Assembly (NCBI RefSeq): GCF_946151075.1
Contig: NZ_OX267715.1
Span: 2,085,881-2,149,880, forward strand
Length of the DNA stretch: 64,000 nucleotides
Origin: Neobacillus sp. Marseille-Q6967
GTDB lineage: Bacteria > Bacillota > Bacilli > Bacillales > Cytobacillaceae
Reading direction: 5' to 3'
Positions within the stretch are counted from its first letter, which is position 1. The number at the start of each line of letters is the position of its first letter. The notes beneath the pieces are model-generated. The model made no database searches. It saw only the letters and a list, made by a program, of their open reading frames with translations, and was not told where the DNA came from. Positions 43,390 to 51,457 of this stretch are shown here, piece after piece. The translations under genes were made by a program, and so were the position numbers.

Positions 43390-43517
43390 GTTGATTTCCA
43401 CTCCAGTCGCTTCGCTTTCCGCGGGCGGTCCGGGGAGCCTCCTCGTCGCTCAAGCCCTGCGGGGTCTCCCCTGCCCCGTACTCCCGCAGGAGTCTCGCGC
43501 CTTCCGCTCCAATCAAC
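43390..43517. repeat. Intergenic GC-rich repeat element, 128 bp, full copy
   Basis: Begins GTTGATTTCCACTCCA and ends CCGCTCCAATCAAC; the middle is GC-rich and contains nested complementary words (GCGGGCGGTCCGGGGAGCC, CTGCGGGG, CTCCCGCAGGAG). From memory this is a repeat family common in intergenic regions of Bacillaceae. Short deletion forms occur at 41362-41392 and 47539-47560. Confidence 0.8.
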
Positions 43518-43530
43518 AAAACAGAGTAAA

Positions 43531-43572
43531 AATAAAAAAGACCCTGAAGAGAATGATTCTCGAGGGTCTTTT
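43531..43572 (-). terminator. FMN riboswitch-controlled terminator
   Basis: AAAAGACCCT (43536-43545) pairs with AGGGTCTTTT (43563-43572), with an inner GAGAAT/ATTCTC stem; the minus strand ends in TTTTTTATTTTTA. It lies between the RFN element and the repeat plus ribE. Confidence 0.85.
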
Positions 43573-43636
43573 AAGGCAATAGGAAATTAAGGCTTATAAA
43601 AGGGCAAATTTTTACCTTTTGATAAACCTGTTTTTT

Positions 43637-43779
43637 TCCTTCTCCCATCCAGACTTTAACTGTCGGCTCTGGAGTTTCACCAGATCCACCGTTTAACCAT
43701 AGGTTAACCGGGTCACGGACTAAGAAGCATACTGCTTCATCACCGCCGGTTAGGACTTTCACCTGACCCCGAAGGAATT
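43637..43779 (-). promoter_or_regulatory. FMN riboswitch (RFN element)
   Basis: Minus strand: TTCCTTCGGGGTCAGGTGAAAG, CCTAACCGGCGGTGAT, AGTCCGTGACCCG, GGTGGATCTGGTGAAACTCC and AGCCGACAGTTAAAGTCTGGATGGGAGAAGG, the complete RFN consensus order. It should repress the riboflavin operon when FMN is abundant. Confidence 0.97.
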
Positions 43780-43837
43780 ATTTTTTTTTAGTATCCTTAT
43801 CATAGCAATAATGTTAAAAATAATCTACTTATCCGCT

Positions 43838-44302
43838 TTAATCTTGATAAGTCTTTATTGGCAAATAAATATCAAAATGGAGATTTCCATCGTGATTACT
43901 ATTATCACGCTTATGGACTTCTATCCCTAGTGCATGATGGTCCTGTTCATACCCATACTCTTTCATCCATAATAGCATTTGCTTATATGTATCTTCTACA
44001 TCTTCCGCTTTTCCTTTATGTGTAGCAAAAACATAATTTTTATGGGGAATAGTGAAACCGACCATCCCTTTAGGAATATCCTCAAGTTTCTCAACGGGCA
44101 TAGTAACATAATACGTAAACTCTGTCTCGCGGCTGTGAAATGGTGTAACAAAGGCAGAATCATCTTTTCTAAAATTGATTTCTCCGATTCTTTCCTCAAA
44201 TACATTAAATAAAGGTGGAATTTCATTCGTTTGTGAATATGTACCATTCCACGAAATTCCCACTACCTTTATTTCTTTCTTCTCGATAACTTGTATTTGC
44301 AT
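43838..44302 (-). CDS. GyrI-like/effector-binding domain protein
   Basis: 154 aa, a free-standing GyrI-like (AraC effector-binding, SOUL-like) domain: VVGISWNGTYSQTNEIPPLFNVFEERIGEI at the start, YYVTMPVEKLEDIPKGMVGFTIPHKNYVFATHKG in the middle, and LHFDIYLPI at the end. Such proteins bind small hydrophobic molecules or act without a DNA-binding part. No HTH is present. Monocistronic, with RBS AAAGGGGGAAAGAGG. Confidence 0.8.
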   Translation of the reverse strand: MQIQVIEKKEIKVVGISWNGTYSQTNEIPPLFNVFEERIGEINFRKDDSAFVTPFHSRETEFTYYVTMPVEKLEDIPKGMVGFTIPHKNYVFATHKGKAEDVEDTYKQMLLWMKEYGYEQDHHALGIEVHKRDNSNHDGNLHFDIYLPIKTYQD

Positions 44303-44400
44303 ACCTCTTTCCCCCTTTTTTGCTATCTATATTAATATTCTAATAGCGACCCTTAAATTCCTTCAAAAAAAACAACCTAGTATATTTTAGGTTAATAAAT

Positions 44401-45258
44401 TTAATCCATTTTATTTTTTGAAAATAATTTTTTCAATACAAACCTTTCCCAAGTGTTCCAAGGAAGGAGGTTCTTTACTAGAATACCGCCTCTTACTCCC
44501 TTACCTAACGGATAGCGGAATTTCGGCCGGGAGGATAATGAGATTTCGGCAATTTTATTTGCTACTTCTAAAGGATCGCCGTAACGGCTTTCTCCGCTTT
44601 GAATATAGGATTCAATTCTTTTCATATAGGATTGATACGGAGAATCGATTTTCAAAGAAGCTTCCGCTACTTGTTTTCCGGTTGACCAAATGTTTGTTTT
44701 ATATGAACCAGGCTCAATTAAAATAATATCTACACCGTATGGTTTCATTTCCAAGCGTAAACTTTCACTCCATCCCTCAAGCGCATGCTTTGAAGCGACG
44801 TAAGGAGATAACCCAGGAAACCCAATTTCTCCGCTAATACTGCTTATATTGATAATTTTTCCATAACCTTGTTTTCTCATGAGTGGAAGAAAGCTTTTTG
44901 TAACAGCTACCGCTCCAAAAAAATTGGTTTCAAATTGCTGTTTATATTCGTTTAATGTAATTTCTTCTGTAAAGCCTGCACCTGCATAACCAGCGTTATT
45001 CACCAAAACATTAATTGTTCCCTTTTTCATAACGGATTCTTGTAATCTCCGAATTGATAGATCGTTGGTAATATCCAGTTCATGCACAATGATTCTAGAC
45101 GCCACATCAGATTCTTTCGCCAGATTCATAAGGTCTGTGTCTTTCGTTGTATTTCTCATAGTAGCAATCACCGTAAAATCCTTCTTTGCCAATTCAATCG
45201 ATGTTAATAAACCAAAACCGCTTGATGCTCCAGTCACTACTGCCAATTTTTCACCCAT
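44401..45258 (-). CDS. SDR family oxidoreductase
   Basis: 285 aa from the ATG at 45256-45258, chosen because AAAGGGGG lies 9 nt upstream; a longer frame reaches 45309. Classical SDR: TGASSGFG (about 9-16), NNAGYAG near 88, Ser in ISSISGEIG and YVASK near residues 153-157. The ~40-residue C-terminal extension with RPKFRYPLGKG is typical of the 17-beta-HSD/retinol-type SDRs. Substrate unknown. Monocistronic. Confidence 0.88.
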   Translation of the reverse strand: MGEKLAVVTGASSGFGLLTSIELAKKDFTVIATMRNTTKDTDLMNLAKESDVASRIIVHELDITNDLSIRRLQESVMKKGTINVLVNNAGYAGAGFTEEITLNEYKQQFETNFFGAVAVTKSFLPLMRKQGYGKIINISSISGEIGFPGLSPYVASKHALEGWSESLRLEMKPYGVDIILIEPGSYKTNIWSTGKQVAEASLKIDSPYQSYMKRIESYIQSGESRYGDPLEVANKIAEISLSSRPKFRYPLGKGVRGGILVKNLLPWNTWERFVLKKLFSKNKMD

Positions 45259-45317
45259 AAATTTTACCCCCTTTAAACTGCTATGTTTTGCTTTAGTACC
45301 AGCAATCATTTATATGT

Positions 45318-45348
45318 AAAAAAGACCGTCCCAGGTTATGGACGATCT
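45318..45348 (-). terminator. Terminator after katA
   Basis: AGACCGTCC (45323-45331) and GGACGATCT (45340-45348) form a nine-pair stem with one G-T wobble; the minus strand continues TTTTTTAC. It lies just past the katA stop. Confidence 0.75.
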
Positions 45349-45362
45349 CTATCTATTCTATC

Positions 45363-46823
45363 TTATTTTACTTCCTGTGGAATAGCTAAACCAAGACCCT
45401 TTGCTATTCTTTGCCCATACTCAGGTTCTGCTTTATAGAAGTGCTGAATTTGACGAAGTTTAATATCATCTCTCTCAACCGGCTTCATCGCACCGACAAT
45501 GGTTTCTACTAACCGGGCACGTTCTCCTTCAGACATGAGGCGGTATAGGTCACCAGCCTGTGTATAGTGGTCATGATGATCATACGCAACACTTTCAGCT
45601 GCACCTGTAACAGGGAAAGCTGTTGTCTTCGCTTCAGGAGTTTCAGTCGGCCCGCCAAAGCTGTTTGGTTCATAGTATACAGATCCGCCGCCATTATTAT
45701 CAAATCGCATCTGACCGTCACGTTGATAGTTATTTACCTCTGCTTTCGGACGGTTAATTGGTAATAGGTTATGATTTGCACCTACACGATAACGGTGCGC
45801 GTCAGAGTATGCAAATAAGCGTCCTTGCAGCATTTTATCTGGAGAAGGCTCTACGCCAGGAACCATTGTACCTGGTGAGAATGTTGCTTGTTCTACTTCA
45901 GCAAAATAGTTTTCTGGATTTTTATTTAATACCATTTGACCCACTTCAATTAACGGGTAATCCTTATGTGACCAAACCTTTGTTACATCAAATGGATCGA
46001 ATCGATAAGTATTTGCATCCTCTAAAGGCATGATTTGGACATATAGTTTCCATTTAGGGAAATCGCCTTTTTCAATTGCATTAAATAAATCTTCCGTATG
46101 GTAGTCAGGATTTTCTCCTGCTAGTTTATTCGCAACATCATTTGTCATGTTTTTGACGCCTTGTTCTGTTTTAAAGTGGTATTTTACCCATACTGCTTCA
46201 CCTTCTGTATTAACCCATTTAAACGTATGGCTGCCATAACCATTCATATGACGAAGTGTTGCCGGAATACCGCGGTCACCCATTAAATAGGTTACCTGGT
46301 GCAATGATTCTGGTGATAATGACCAGAAATCCCAAACCGCATTAGGGTTTTTTAAGTGTGTTCTAGGATCTCTTTTCTGTGTATGGATGAAATCCGGGAA
46401 CTTAATGGCGTCACGAATAAAGAAAATAGGAGTATTGTTTCCAACAATATCATAGTTTCCTTCTTCAGTATAAAATTTAACGGCAAATCCACGAGGATCA
46501 CGAACAGTATCAGCTGACCCTAGTTCGCCTGCTACAGTTGAAAATCGTATAAATAGTGGTGTACGCTTTCCTACACCACTGAAAAGCTTTGCCTTTGTAT
46601 GTTTAGACATATCATTTGTTACTTCGAAGTAGCCGTGTGCCCCTGCACCCTTCGCATGGACTACCCTCTCCGGTACACGTTCACGGTTAAAATGTGCTAG
46701 TTTCTCAAGTAAATGAACATCTTGAATTAATGTTGGACCGCGGGAACCGGCTGTCATTGAGTTTTGATTATCTCCTACTGGTGCTCCATAGCTTGTGGTT
46801 AAATGTTTCTTTTCATTACTCAT
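45363..46823 (-). CDS. katA: Vegetative catalase KatA (clade 3 heme catalase)
   Basis: 486 aa, small-subunit type. Distal His in [12 protein letters not shown] (about residue 57), [17 protein letters not shown] with the catalytic Asn side near 131, and the proximal Tyr in the [14 protein letters not shown] motif near 340. It splits hydrogen peroxide. The promoter is overlapped upstream by a perfect PerR box, so peroxide-induced derepression is expected as in B. subtilis. Confidence 0.97.
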   Translation of the reverse strand: MSNEKKHLTTSYGAPVGDNQNSMTAGSRGPTLIQDVHLLEKLAHFNRERVPERVVHAKGAGAHGYFEVTNDMSKHTKAKLFSGVGKRTPLFIRFSTVAGELGSADTVRDPRGFAVKFYTEEGNYDIVGNNTPIFFIRDAIKFPDFIHTQKRDPRTHLKNPNAVWDFWSLSPESLHQVTYLMGDRGIPATLRHMNGYGSHTFKWVNTEGEAVWVKYHFKTEQGVKNMTNDVANKLAGENPDYHTEDLFNAIEKGDFPKWKLYVQIMPLEDANTYRFDPFDVTKVWSHKDYPLIEVGQMVLNKNPENYFAEVEQATFSPGTMVPGVEPSPDKMLQGRLFAYSDAHRYRVGANHNLLPINRPKAEVNNYQRDGQMRFDNNGGGSVYYEPNSFGGPTETPEAKTTAFPVTGAAESVAYDHHDHYTQAGDLYRLMSEGERARLVETIVGAMKPVERDDIKLRQIQHFYKAEPEYGQRIAKGLGLAIPQEVK

Positions 46824-46862
46824 ATAATCACCTCGTAAACTAGTTTATTAGAACTTAATTAA

Positions 46863-46890
46863 ATTATAATATAAATCTTTTAAAAATCAA
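46863..46890 (-). promoter_or_regulatory. katA promoter
   Basis: Minus strand TTGATT (46885-46890), 16-bp spacer, TATAAT (46863-46868), about 40 bp before the katA start codon. Confidence 0.68.
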
Positions 46891-46897
46891 TACTAAA

Positions 46898-46912
46898 TTA
46901 TAATAATTATAA
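46898..46912. promoter_or_regulatory. PerR box
   Basis: TTATAATAATTATAA is an exact match to the 7-1-7 PerR consensus TTATAATNATTATAA. It lies 8 bp upstream of the -35 of katA. Confidence 0.9.
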
Positions 46913-47021
46913 TATAATCTTGATTTTAAATAAAAAAATTAGGCTCATTAATACAATGGTATTAAAAATAAAAGACGTTATTCCTTTTTAAAAGAAATAA
47001 CGTTCAAATAGCCCTATTAAT

Positions 47022-47051
47022 TTGTTTAGTTATGGATAAATAGATTATACT
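47022..47051 (+). promoter_or_regulatory. Promoter of the 65-aa ORF and ywbE
   Basis: TTGTTT (47022-47027), 18-bp spacer, TATACT (47046-47051); a TGGAGG ribosome site follows at 47082-47087. Confidence 0.5.
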
Positions 47052-47094
47052 GTAGTTAAAAATATAATAATAATAGTAATTCTGGAGGTTCTAT

Positions 47095-47292
47095 ATGTCA
47101 GAAAATAATCCTAATCAAACAGATTCACAAAAAAAGAAAATCAGCTTGCAGGAGGCCATGAAACTACAGCTGGAGAATAAGAAGAACAAAGCAGCAGCTG
47201 GTAATACTCTTTCAAATACTACTCAAACAAAAAAACTAAAAAGCCAGCAAACGAAAAAAGTGAGTAACTCCCGTAGAAAAATGGGTGTTTAA
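47095..47292 (+). CDS. Hypothetical 65-aa basic protein
   Basis: Lysine- and glutamine-rich (about a quarter Lys/Arg), low-complexity sequence with no hydrophobic core: KKKISLQEAMKLQLENKKNK, then QTKKLKSQQTKKVSNSRRK. It looks disordered and may bind nucleic acid. TGGAGG ribosome site 7 nt before the ATG, stop overlapping the ywbE start (TAATG), so it is co-translated with ywbE. Family not recognised. Confidence 0.7.
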   Translation: MSENNPNQTDSQKKKISLQEAMKLQLENKKNKAAAGNTLSNTTQTKKLKSQQTKKVSNSRRKMGV

Positions 47293-47486
47293 TGAACGGT
47301 CAATTAAGGAAAGATATTAAACCGGGTTCTGAAGTAGACATCGTCCTCAAGGCTGATCAAAAAACTGGTAAGCTGACAAGAGGCATTGTAAAAGATCTTT
47401 TAACCAACTCAAGCTCCCATCCTCACGGGATAAAGGTCAGGTTAACGGATGGAAAAATTGGCAGAGTAAAGAATATATTAAATTAA
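47292..47486 (+). CDS. ywbE: YwbE family protein
   Basis: 64 aa with the YwbE pattern: IKPGSEVDIVLKADQKTGKLTRGIVKDLLTNSSSHPHGIKVRLTDGKIGRVKNI. It is a small beta-rich protein of unknown function found in Firmicutes and other bacteria. Coupled to the preceding 65-aa gene and followed by a clear terminator. Confidence 0.9.
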   Translation: MNGQLRKDIKPGSEVDIVLKADQKTGKLTRGIVKDLLTNSSSHPHGIKVRLTDGKIGRVKNILN

Positions 47487-47491
47487 GTAAG

Positions 47492-47518
47492 AAACCTCCT
47501 GCTATTTGGAGGTTTTTT
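47492..47518 (+). terminator. Terminator after ywbE
   Basis: AAACCTCC (47492-47499), 8-nt loop, GGAGGTTT (47508-47515) and a T6 tract. Confidence 0.9.
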
Positions 47519-47538
47519 AGGTTAACTTAAAATCGTCT

Positions 47539-47560
47539 GTTGATTTCTGCTCCAATTAAC
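47539..47560. repeat. Minimal copy of the GTTGATT...AATTAAC intergenic element (22 bp)
   Basis: GTTGATTTCTGCTCCAATTAAC: only the fused ends of the 128-bp element at 43390-43517, as would result from deletion between its two CTCCA words. Confidence 0.6.
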
Positions 47561-47599
47561 AGAGCTGCAAAATCAAGTGTCCCTTTTACAAAGTCTTTA

Positions 47600-47634
47600 C
47601 AAAAAAAAACAGACCCCAGGATTGGAGTCTGTTT
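47600..47634 (-). terminator. Terminator after the cold-shock gene
   Basis: AAACAGAC (47607-47614) pairs with GTCTGTTT (47627-47634), with an inner CCA/TGG; the minus strand ends in a T7 tract. Confidence 0.85.
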
Positions 47635-47652
47635 CGTTTTTTTGAAGGTATT

Positions 47653-47853
47653 TTATGCTTTGCGAACGTTAACCGCCTGCGGTCCACGTTGTCCATTTTC
47701 AATTTCAAACGTAACCTCTTGACCTTCGTCTAAAGTTTTATAACCCTCGCCTTGGATAGCGGAGAAGTGAACAAACACATCGTCTCCACCATCACGTTCA
47801 ATAAATCCAAAACCTTTTTCACTGTTAAACCATTTTACTTTACCATTTTCCAT
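47653..47853 (-). CDS. Cold-shock protein (CspD/CspB type)
   Basis: 66 aa from the ATG at 47851-47853, with AGGAGG 11 nt upstream; a longer frame to 47946 is an artefact of the leader. RNP1 KGFGFIER and RNP2 DVFVHFSAI motifs of the single-stranded nucleic-acid-binding OB fold are intact, followed by the standard GPQAVNV end. It acts as an RNA chaperone. Leader of about 100-200 nt is typical of cold-shock mRNAs. Confidence 0.95.
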   Translation of the reverse strand: MENGKVKWFNSEKGFGFIERDGGDDVFVHFSAIQGEGYKTLDEGQEVTFEIENGQRGPQAVNVRKA

Positions 47854-48074
47854 TTCTTTGTAGCCTCCTAGCATGTAACAATACATGAAATTGCAATTTA
47901 TACTTGCTCGATTATTATAACCAAGGAATTGTATCTTTAAACACAACCCCTTTGATTCTAAGTATTTCTCATAAGACAGTAAATTATAATAAATACTTTA
48001 TCCTTTTTTCCCAACATCGGAGCATAAAAACAAAAAATGGAAAGTATGTGGCTAATAAGTTTGTTCAAAACTAG

Positions 48075-48824
48075 TTATAACACCCATTTCCGAATGGCAA
48101 TTGCTACCCCGTCTTCATTATTTGTTGCTGTTACCCAGTCTGCAGCTTTTTTCACCTGTTCCTGTGCATTTCCCATTGCAATTCCAAGCCCGGCTTCCTG
48201 GATCATCGCTAGGTCGTTAAGGCTGTCGCCAACGGACATGACGTTATTCATCCCAATCCCCAGCCGCTCACAGACGAGTTTCAGTCCTTTAGCCTTATTG
48301 ATTCCAATAGGGTTAACTTCAATGTTTGTTGGAGTTGAATTTGTTAATTCAAATTCGCCTTTTTCTTGCAATTGTTTCATAATCGCTTCTCTCACAGCGT
48401 CATCGTCAACATTAAAACCAAATTTTAACCATTGAATCCCATGGATATCCTCGGGCATTTCATTAAAGTAATTGTTTTCAGTACTAATTGCCCAAAATTT
48501 TGTATTATGGTGCTTGGTTAATTCCCACATCCAATGAATATTTTCAGGTTTTACAAAATTTCTTTCAACTAATTCCCCGCTGCTATCCCAAATTTCACTT
48601 CCATTAACGGTAACTAAAAAGGAAGTTAATTCTAATGATTCGGCATGTTCTTTACAGGTTCTTAATGACCGGCCGGTACTTAGAACAACATATACACCTT
48701 TTTCTTGAGCTTCCTTTATCGCCTGACGGTTTGCTTCCGAAACCTCATGTTGATCATTCAACAATGTTCCATCCATATCCAGTGCAATCAGCTTTATCTT
48801 GACATCTTCTTTAAAGTCATTCAT
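48075..48824 (-). CDS. Cof-type HAD-IIB family hydrolase
   Basis: 249 aa. Motif I DMDGTLLND (nucleophile Asp near residue 15), motif II STGRS, motif III Lys in NKAKGLKLV and motif IV GDSLNDLAMI are all present, with the C2B cap domain between. Such enzymes dephosphorylate sugar phosphates or nucleotides such as FMN; the substrate cannot be named. Monocistronic. Confidence 0.92.
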   Translation of the reverse strand: MNDFKEDVKIKLIALDMDGTLLNDQHEVSEANRQAIKEAQEKGVYVVLSTGRSLRTCKEHAESLELTSFLVTVNGSEIWDSSGELVERNFVKPENIHWMWELTKHHNTKFWAISTENNYFNEMPEDIHGIQWLKFGFNVDDDAVREAIMKQLQEKGEFELTNSTPTNIEVNPIGINKAKGLKLVCERLGIGMNNVMSVGDSLNDLAMIQEAGLGIAMGNAQEQVKKAADWVTATNNEDGVAIAIRKWVL

Positions 48825-48905
48825 ATGTAATCTGCCCCCTTCTAGATTCTATTTTAGATTAGCATTTTATGTATTATACAATCAAAAATGAGGACTTTTA
48901 TTACT

Positions 48906-48943
48906 AAAAAAACAATCCCCTCTGACATATGAGCAGAAGGGAT
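48906..48943 (-). terminator. Terminator after the ABC exporter
   Basis: ATCCCCTCTG (48915-48924) and CAGAAGGGAT (48934-48943) form a stem with one G-A mismatch; the minus strand then reads GTTTTTTT. Confidence 0.8.
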
Positions 48944-48948
48944 ACCCT

Positions 48949-50664
48949 TTATGATTGATATTGCACCCGGTGCAGGTTTGCAAAAACTCCTCCTAGTTGC
49001 AACAATTCATCATGAGCACCTTCTTCGGCAATTCCCTCTTCTGTAACAACAATGATCCGGTCGGAGTTTCGGATTGTGGCTAATCTATGGGCAATAATTA
49101 ATGTCGTTCTATCCTTTGCAAGTTCGTTCAACGCTTCTTGTATTACCATTTCCGTTTCAGTATCCAGGGCTGATGTTGCCTCATCTAATATTAAAATCGG
49201 TGGGTTTTTAAGAAACATCCGGGCAATGGCAATCCGCTGTTTTTGACCACCGGAAAGCTTTAAGCCACGTTCTCCAATCTGCGTTTCATATCCATCTGGT
49301 AATGTGGAAATAAAATTTTCAAGATGGGCGCGTCTGGCCGCATCCGCGATTTCCTCATCGGTTGCATCCCTTTTTCCATACATGATATTTTCTTTTAATG
49401 TTCCAGTAAAAAGAAACACATCTTGCTGCACAATCCCAATATGGGATCGGAGCGATTTTTTCGTCATGTCCCGGATATCTACCCCATCAATGTAAATAGC
49501 CCCGCTATTTACATCATAAAATCTTGGTATTAGTGAACAAATGGTTGTTTTCCCGGCACCAGAAGGACCAACAAATGCCACGGTTTCACCGCTGCGGATG
49601 TTTAAATGGATATTTTCAAGTACCCTTTTGTAATGTTCATAGCTAAAAGAAACATCCTTAAATACGATATTACCTTTTAAACCAGCTACTTCGATTGCAT
49701 CCTCGGTATCTTTTACATCGGTTTCGGAATCAATTAATTCAATAAATCGTTTAAATCCGGCCATCCCTTTTGGATATAATTCCATGATGGCACTAATTTT
49801 ATCAATTGGCTTGAACAGAATATTAACATAAAGGACAAAACCAACTAGTTCTCCATAAGAAAGCTGACCGGTGAAACTCAACCACGCGCCATAAACAAGG
49901 ACAATAATGGTCATTAATCTAGTCATCATATAAATACCCGAGAGACTAAAAGACATCACACGATAACCACTTAATTTTGCCTCACGGTAGGTGTAATTAT
50001 TTTTTCTAAATCTCGCAATCTCAAAATCTTCATTTGTAAACGACTGAACCACACGGCTTCCTGCTACGCTGTCCTCTACCCTTGCATTTACATCTGCAAT
50101 ACTTGAATACATTTTCGTCCAAGCTTTATTCATTTTTAAATTGCAAACAATCACTAACAGAATTAAACATGGCAAAATTAAAACGGCTACAAATGCAAGC
50201 TTAATATTAATTGTAAGCATAATCCAAAATGCCCCTATAAATGTCATCAACGCAATAAAGACATCTTCTGGACCATGGTGGGCGAGTTCACCAAGATCAA
50301 AAAGGTCATTCGTAATCCGGCTCATAATATGCCCTGTTTTGGTATTGTCAAAAAATCGAAACGACTGTTTTTGGACGTGTTCAAATAGTTCTTGCCGCAT
50401 ATCCGTCTCAATATTAATCCCAAGCTTATGACCCCAATAATTTACGACGAATTGGAGGAATGTACTAATAAAATAAAGAGTTAATAATCCTATACTTACA
50501 GATACAATGGTCTGCCAATTACCGCCTGGCAATAGGTCGTCTATAAACCATTGAACAGCTAGCGGAAAAGCCAACTCTAATAAAGCAACAATTACTGCGC
50601 TGCTAAAGTCTAAGATAAATAACTTTTTGTGCGGCAAATAATAAGAAAAAAATCGACGAATCAT
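48949..50664 (-). CDS. ABC exporter, fused permease-ATPase
   Basis: 571 aa half-transporter. Six membrane helices in the first ~310 residues (ABC type 1 exporter fold), then an ATPase with Walker A GPSGAGKTT near 370, signature LSGGQKQR, Walker B ILILDEATSALD and a catalytic His in IAHRLATI. It resembles Bacillus multidrug or lipid exporters of the MsbA/BmrA/YgaD group and probably works as a homodimer, since no partner half is adjacent. Substrate unknown. Confidence 0.92.
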   Translation of the reverse strand: MIRRFFSYYLPHKKLFILDFSSAVIVALLELAFPLAVQWFIDDLLPGGNWQTIVSVSIGLLTLYFISTFLQFVVNYWGHKLGINIETDMRQELFEHVQKQSFRFFDNTKTGHIMSRITNDLFDLGELAHHGPEDVFIALMTFIGAFWIMLTINIKLAFVAVLILPCLILLVIVCNLKMNKAWTKMYSSIADVNARVEDSVAGSRVVQSFTNEDFEIARFRKNNYTYREAKLSGYRVMSFSLSGIYMMTRLMTIIVLVYGAWLSFTGQLSYGELVGFVLYVNILFKPIDKISAIMELYPKGMAGFKRFIELIDSETDVKDTEDAIEVAGLKGNIVFKDVSFSYEHYKRVLENIHLNIRSGETVAFVGPSGAGKTTICSLIPRFYDVNSGAIYIDGVDIRDMTKKSLRSHIGIVQQDVFLFTGTLKENIMYGKRDATDEEIADAARRAHLENFISTLPDGYETQIGERGLKLSGGQKQRIAIARMFLKNPPILILDEATSALDTETEMVIQEALNELAKDRTTLIIAHRLATIRNSDRIIVVTEEGIAEEGAHDELLQLGGVFANLHRVQYQS

Positions 50665-50750
50665 AAAAATCTCCTTTGGTCAGAGGTGAGTTACGAATGG
50701 ATTATATGGAAATTTATGTACAATTTCAAGAATTTAGAAAATAAAAATAA

Positions 50751-50778
50751 AAAATGCTTGGACATTCCAAGCATTTTT
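50751..50778 (-). terminator. Terminator after the HesB-like gene
   Basis: AAAATGCTTGG and TCCAAGCATTTT pair with a 4-nt loop; T-rich on both sides. It lies 5 bp past the stop. Confidence 0.88.
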
Positions 50779-50782
50779 TGAA

Positions 50783-51085
50783 TTAATGATGATGATGGAC
50801 CCCTTTTGTTGGATTTGTAATCATCCATTCCTCTTTTGGAAAGTGGAATAATTGGATCCAAATATTTTCAAGAAATTCTTCTCCCTTTTCTACAATGAAG
50901 TCTATATCTTTGTCAGATTTAACCACTTCATCCTTTTCCGTTGGTGTATCAAGCATTAAATCATAGTGAGCATGGTCACCATGAATATTGGTTACATAAA
51001 TACGAAACAACTTACCCTGTGCTTCTTCCCCTTCCAACACTTTCTTTAAAGCTTTTGCTGCATTCTTATTTACTTTGACTTTCAT
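50783..51085 (-). CDS. HesB/IscA-like protein without cysteines
   Basis: 100 aa. The order of elements (KVNKNAAKALKKVLEG, FRIYVTNIHGDHAHYDLMLD, VVKSDKDIDFIVEKGEEFLENIWIQ) follows the A-type iron-sulfur carrier fold, but there is not one cysteine. The GCxG loop is replaced by the His-rich HGDHAH, and the chain ends in four histidines. It might bind a metal through His or have a non-iron-sulfur role. In Bacillaceae, HesB-like proteins lacking the Cys set are annotated as Fe-S biosynthesis family by fold only. Monocistronic. Confidence 0.7.
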   Translation of the reverse strand: MKVKVNKNAAKALKKVLEGEEAQGKLFRIYVTNIHGDHAHYDLMLDTPTEKDEVVKSDKDIDFIVEKGEEFLENIWIQLFHFPKEEWMITNPTKGVHHHH

Positions 51086-51332
51086 GAATGTCGCTCCTAT
51101 TCCTATGTATTCACAAACATTATCCCATTATTATTTAAAAATAAACAATTTTAATGTTTTATTCCAGTAAACTTCTCATACAGTTTCCCGAATAGGAATT
51201 TAAATCCTTAACAAATTTGTCACAACTTTTTTCTAAAACCTATATTAACATCATAGCTATGTTGTTAATATTGTGTATGTAATTAATAAAACTCAATAAA
51301 AAAAAATCTCTTCTAATAATTATTTTTATTTA

Positions 51333-51361
51333 TTGCCTTTTTTATACGAATGTATTATTCT
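51333..51361 (+). promoter_or_regulatory. qox operon promoter
   Basis: TTGCCT (51333-51338), 17-bp spacer, TATTCT (51356-51361). The expected start of transcription is near 51368. Confidence 0.65.
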
Positions 51362-51369
51362 AGCAAAGA

Positions 51370-51387
51370 TTGTGAATGAATTCACGT
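51370..51387. promoter_or_regulatory. Rex/Fnr-like site 1
   Basis: TTGTGAATGAATTCACGT matches TTGTGAA-N4-TTCACAA (Rex) at 12 of 14 fixed positions and TGTGA-N6-TCACA (Fnr/Crp) at 9 of 10. It directly follows the predicted start of transcription. Confidence 0.6.
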
Positions 51388-51393
51388 AACACA

Positions 51394-51411
51394 TTGTGAA
51401 GAAATGCACAT
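51394..51411. promoter_or_regulatory. Rex/Fnr-like site 2
   Basis: TTGTGAAGAAATGCACAT, in the same orientation as site 1 with centres 24 bp apart. Same consensus with two fixed mismatches; the two sites would place two dimers in tandem over the start region. Confidence 0.55.
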
Positions 51412-51457
51412 TAAAAAAGGCATTTACAAAAAATATATCAACGAAAGGGGTACCCTT

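Noticed and set aside
46975-47003. Terminator upstream of katA
   Set aside because: ACGTTATT/AATAACGT forms a stem, but no gene ends there on either strand and no T-tract is adjacent on the plus strand; left as an unexplained hairpin.
47854-47946. Longer cold-shock protein
   Set aside because: Leader sequence only; the AGGAGG before the ATG at 47853 and the family length of 66 aa fix the start.
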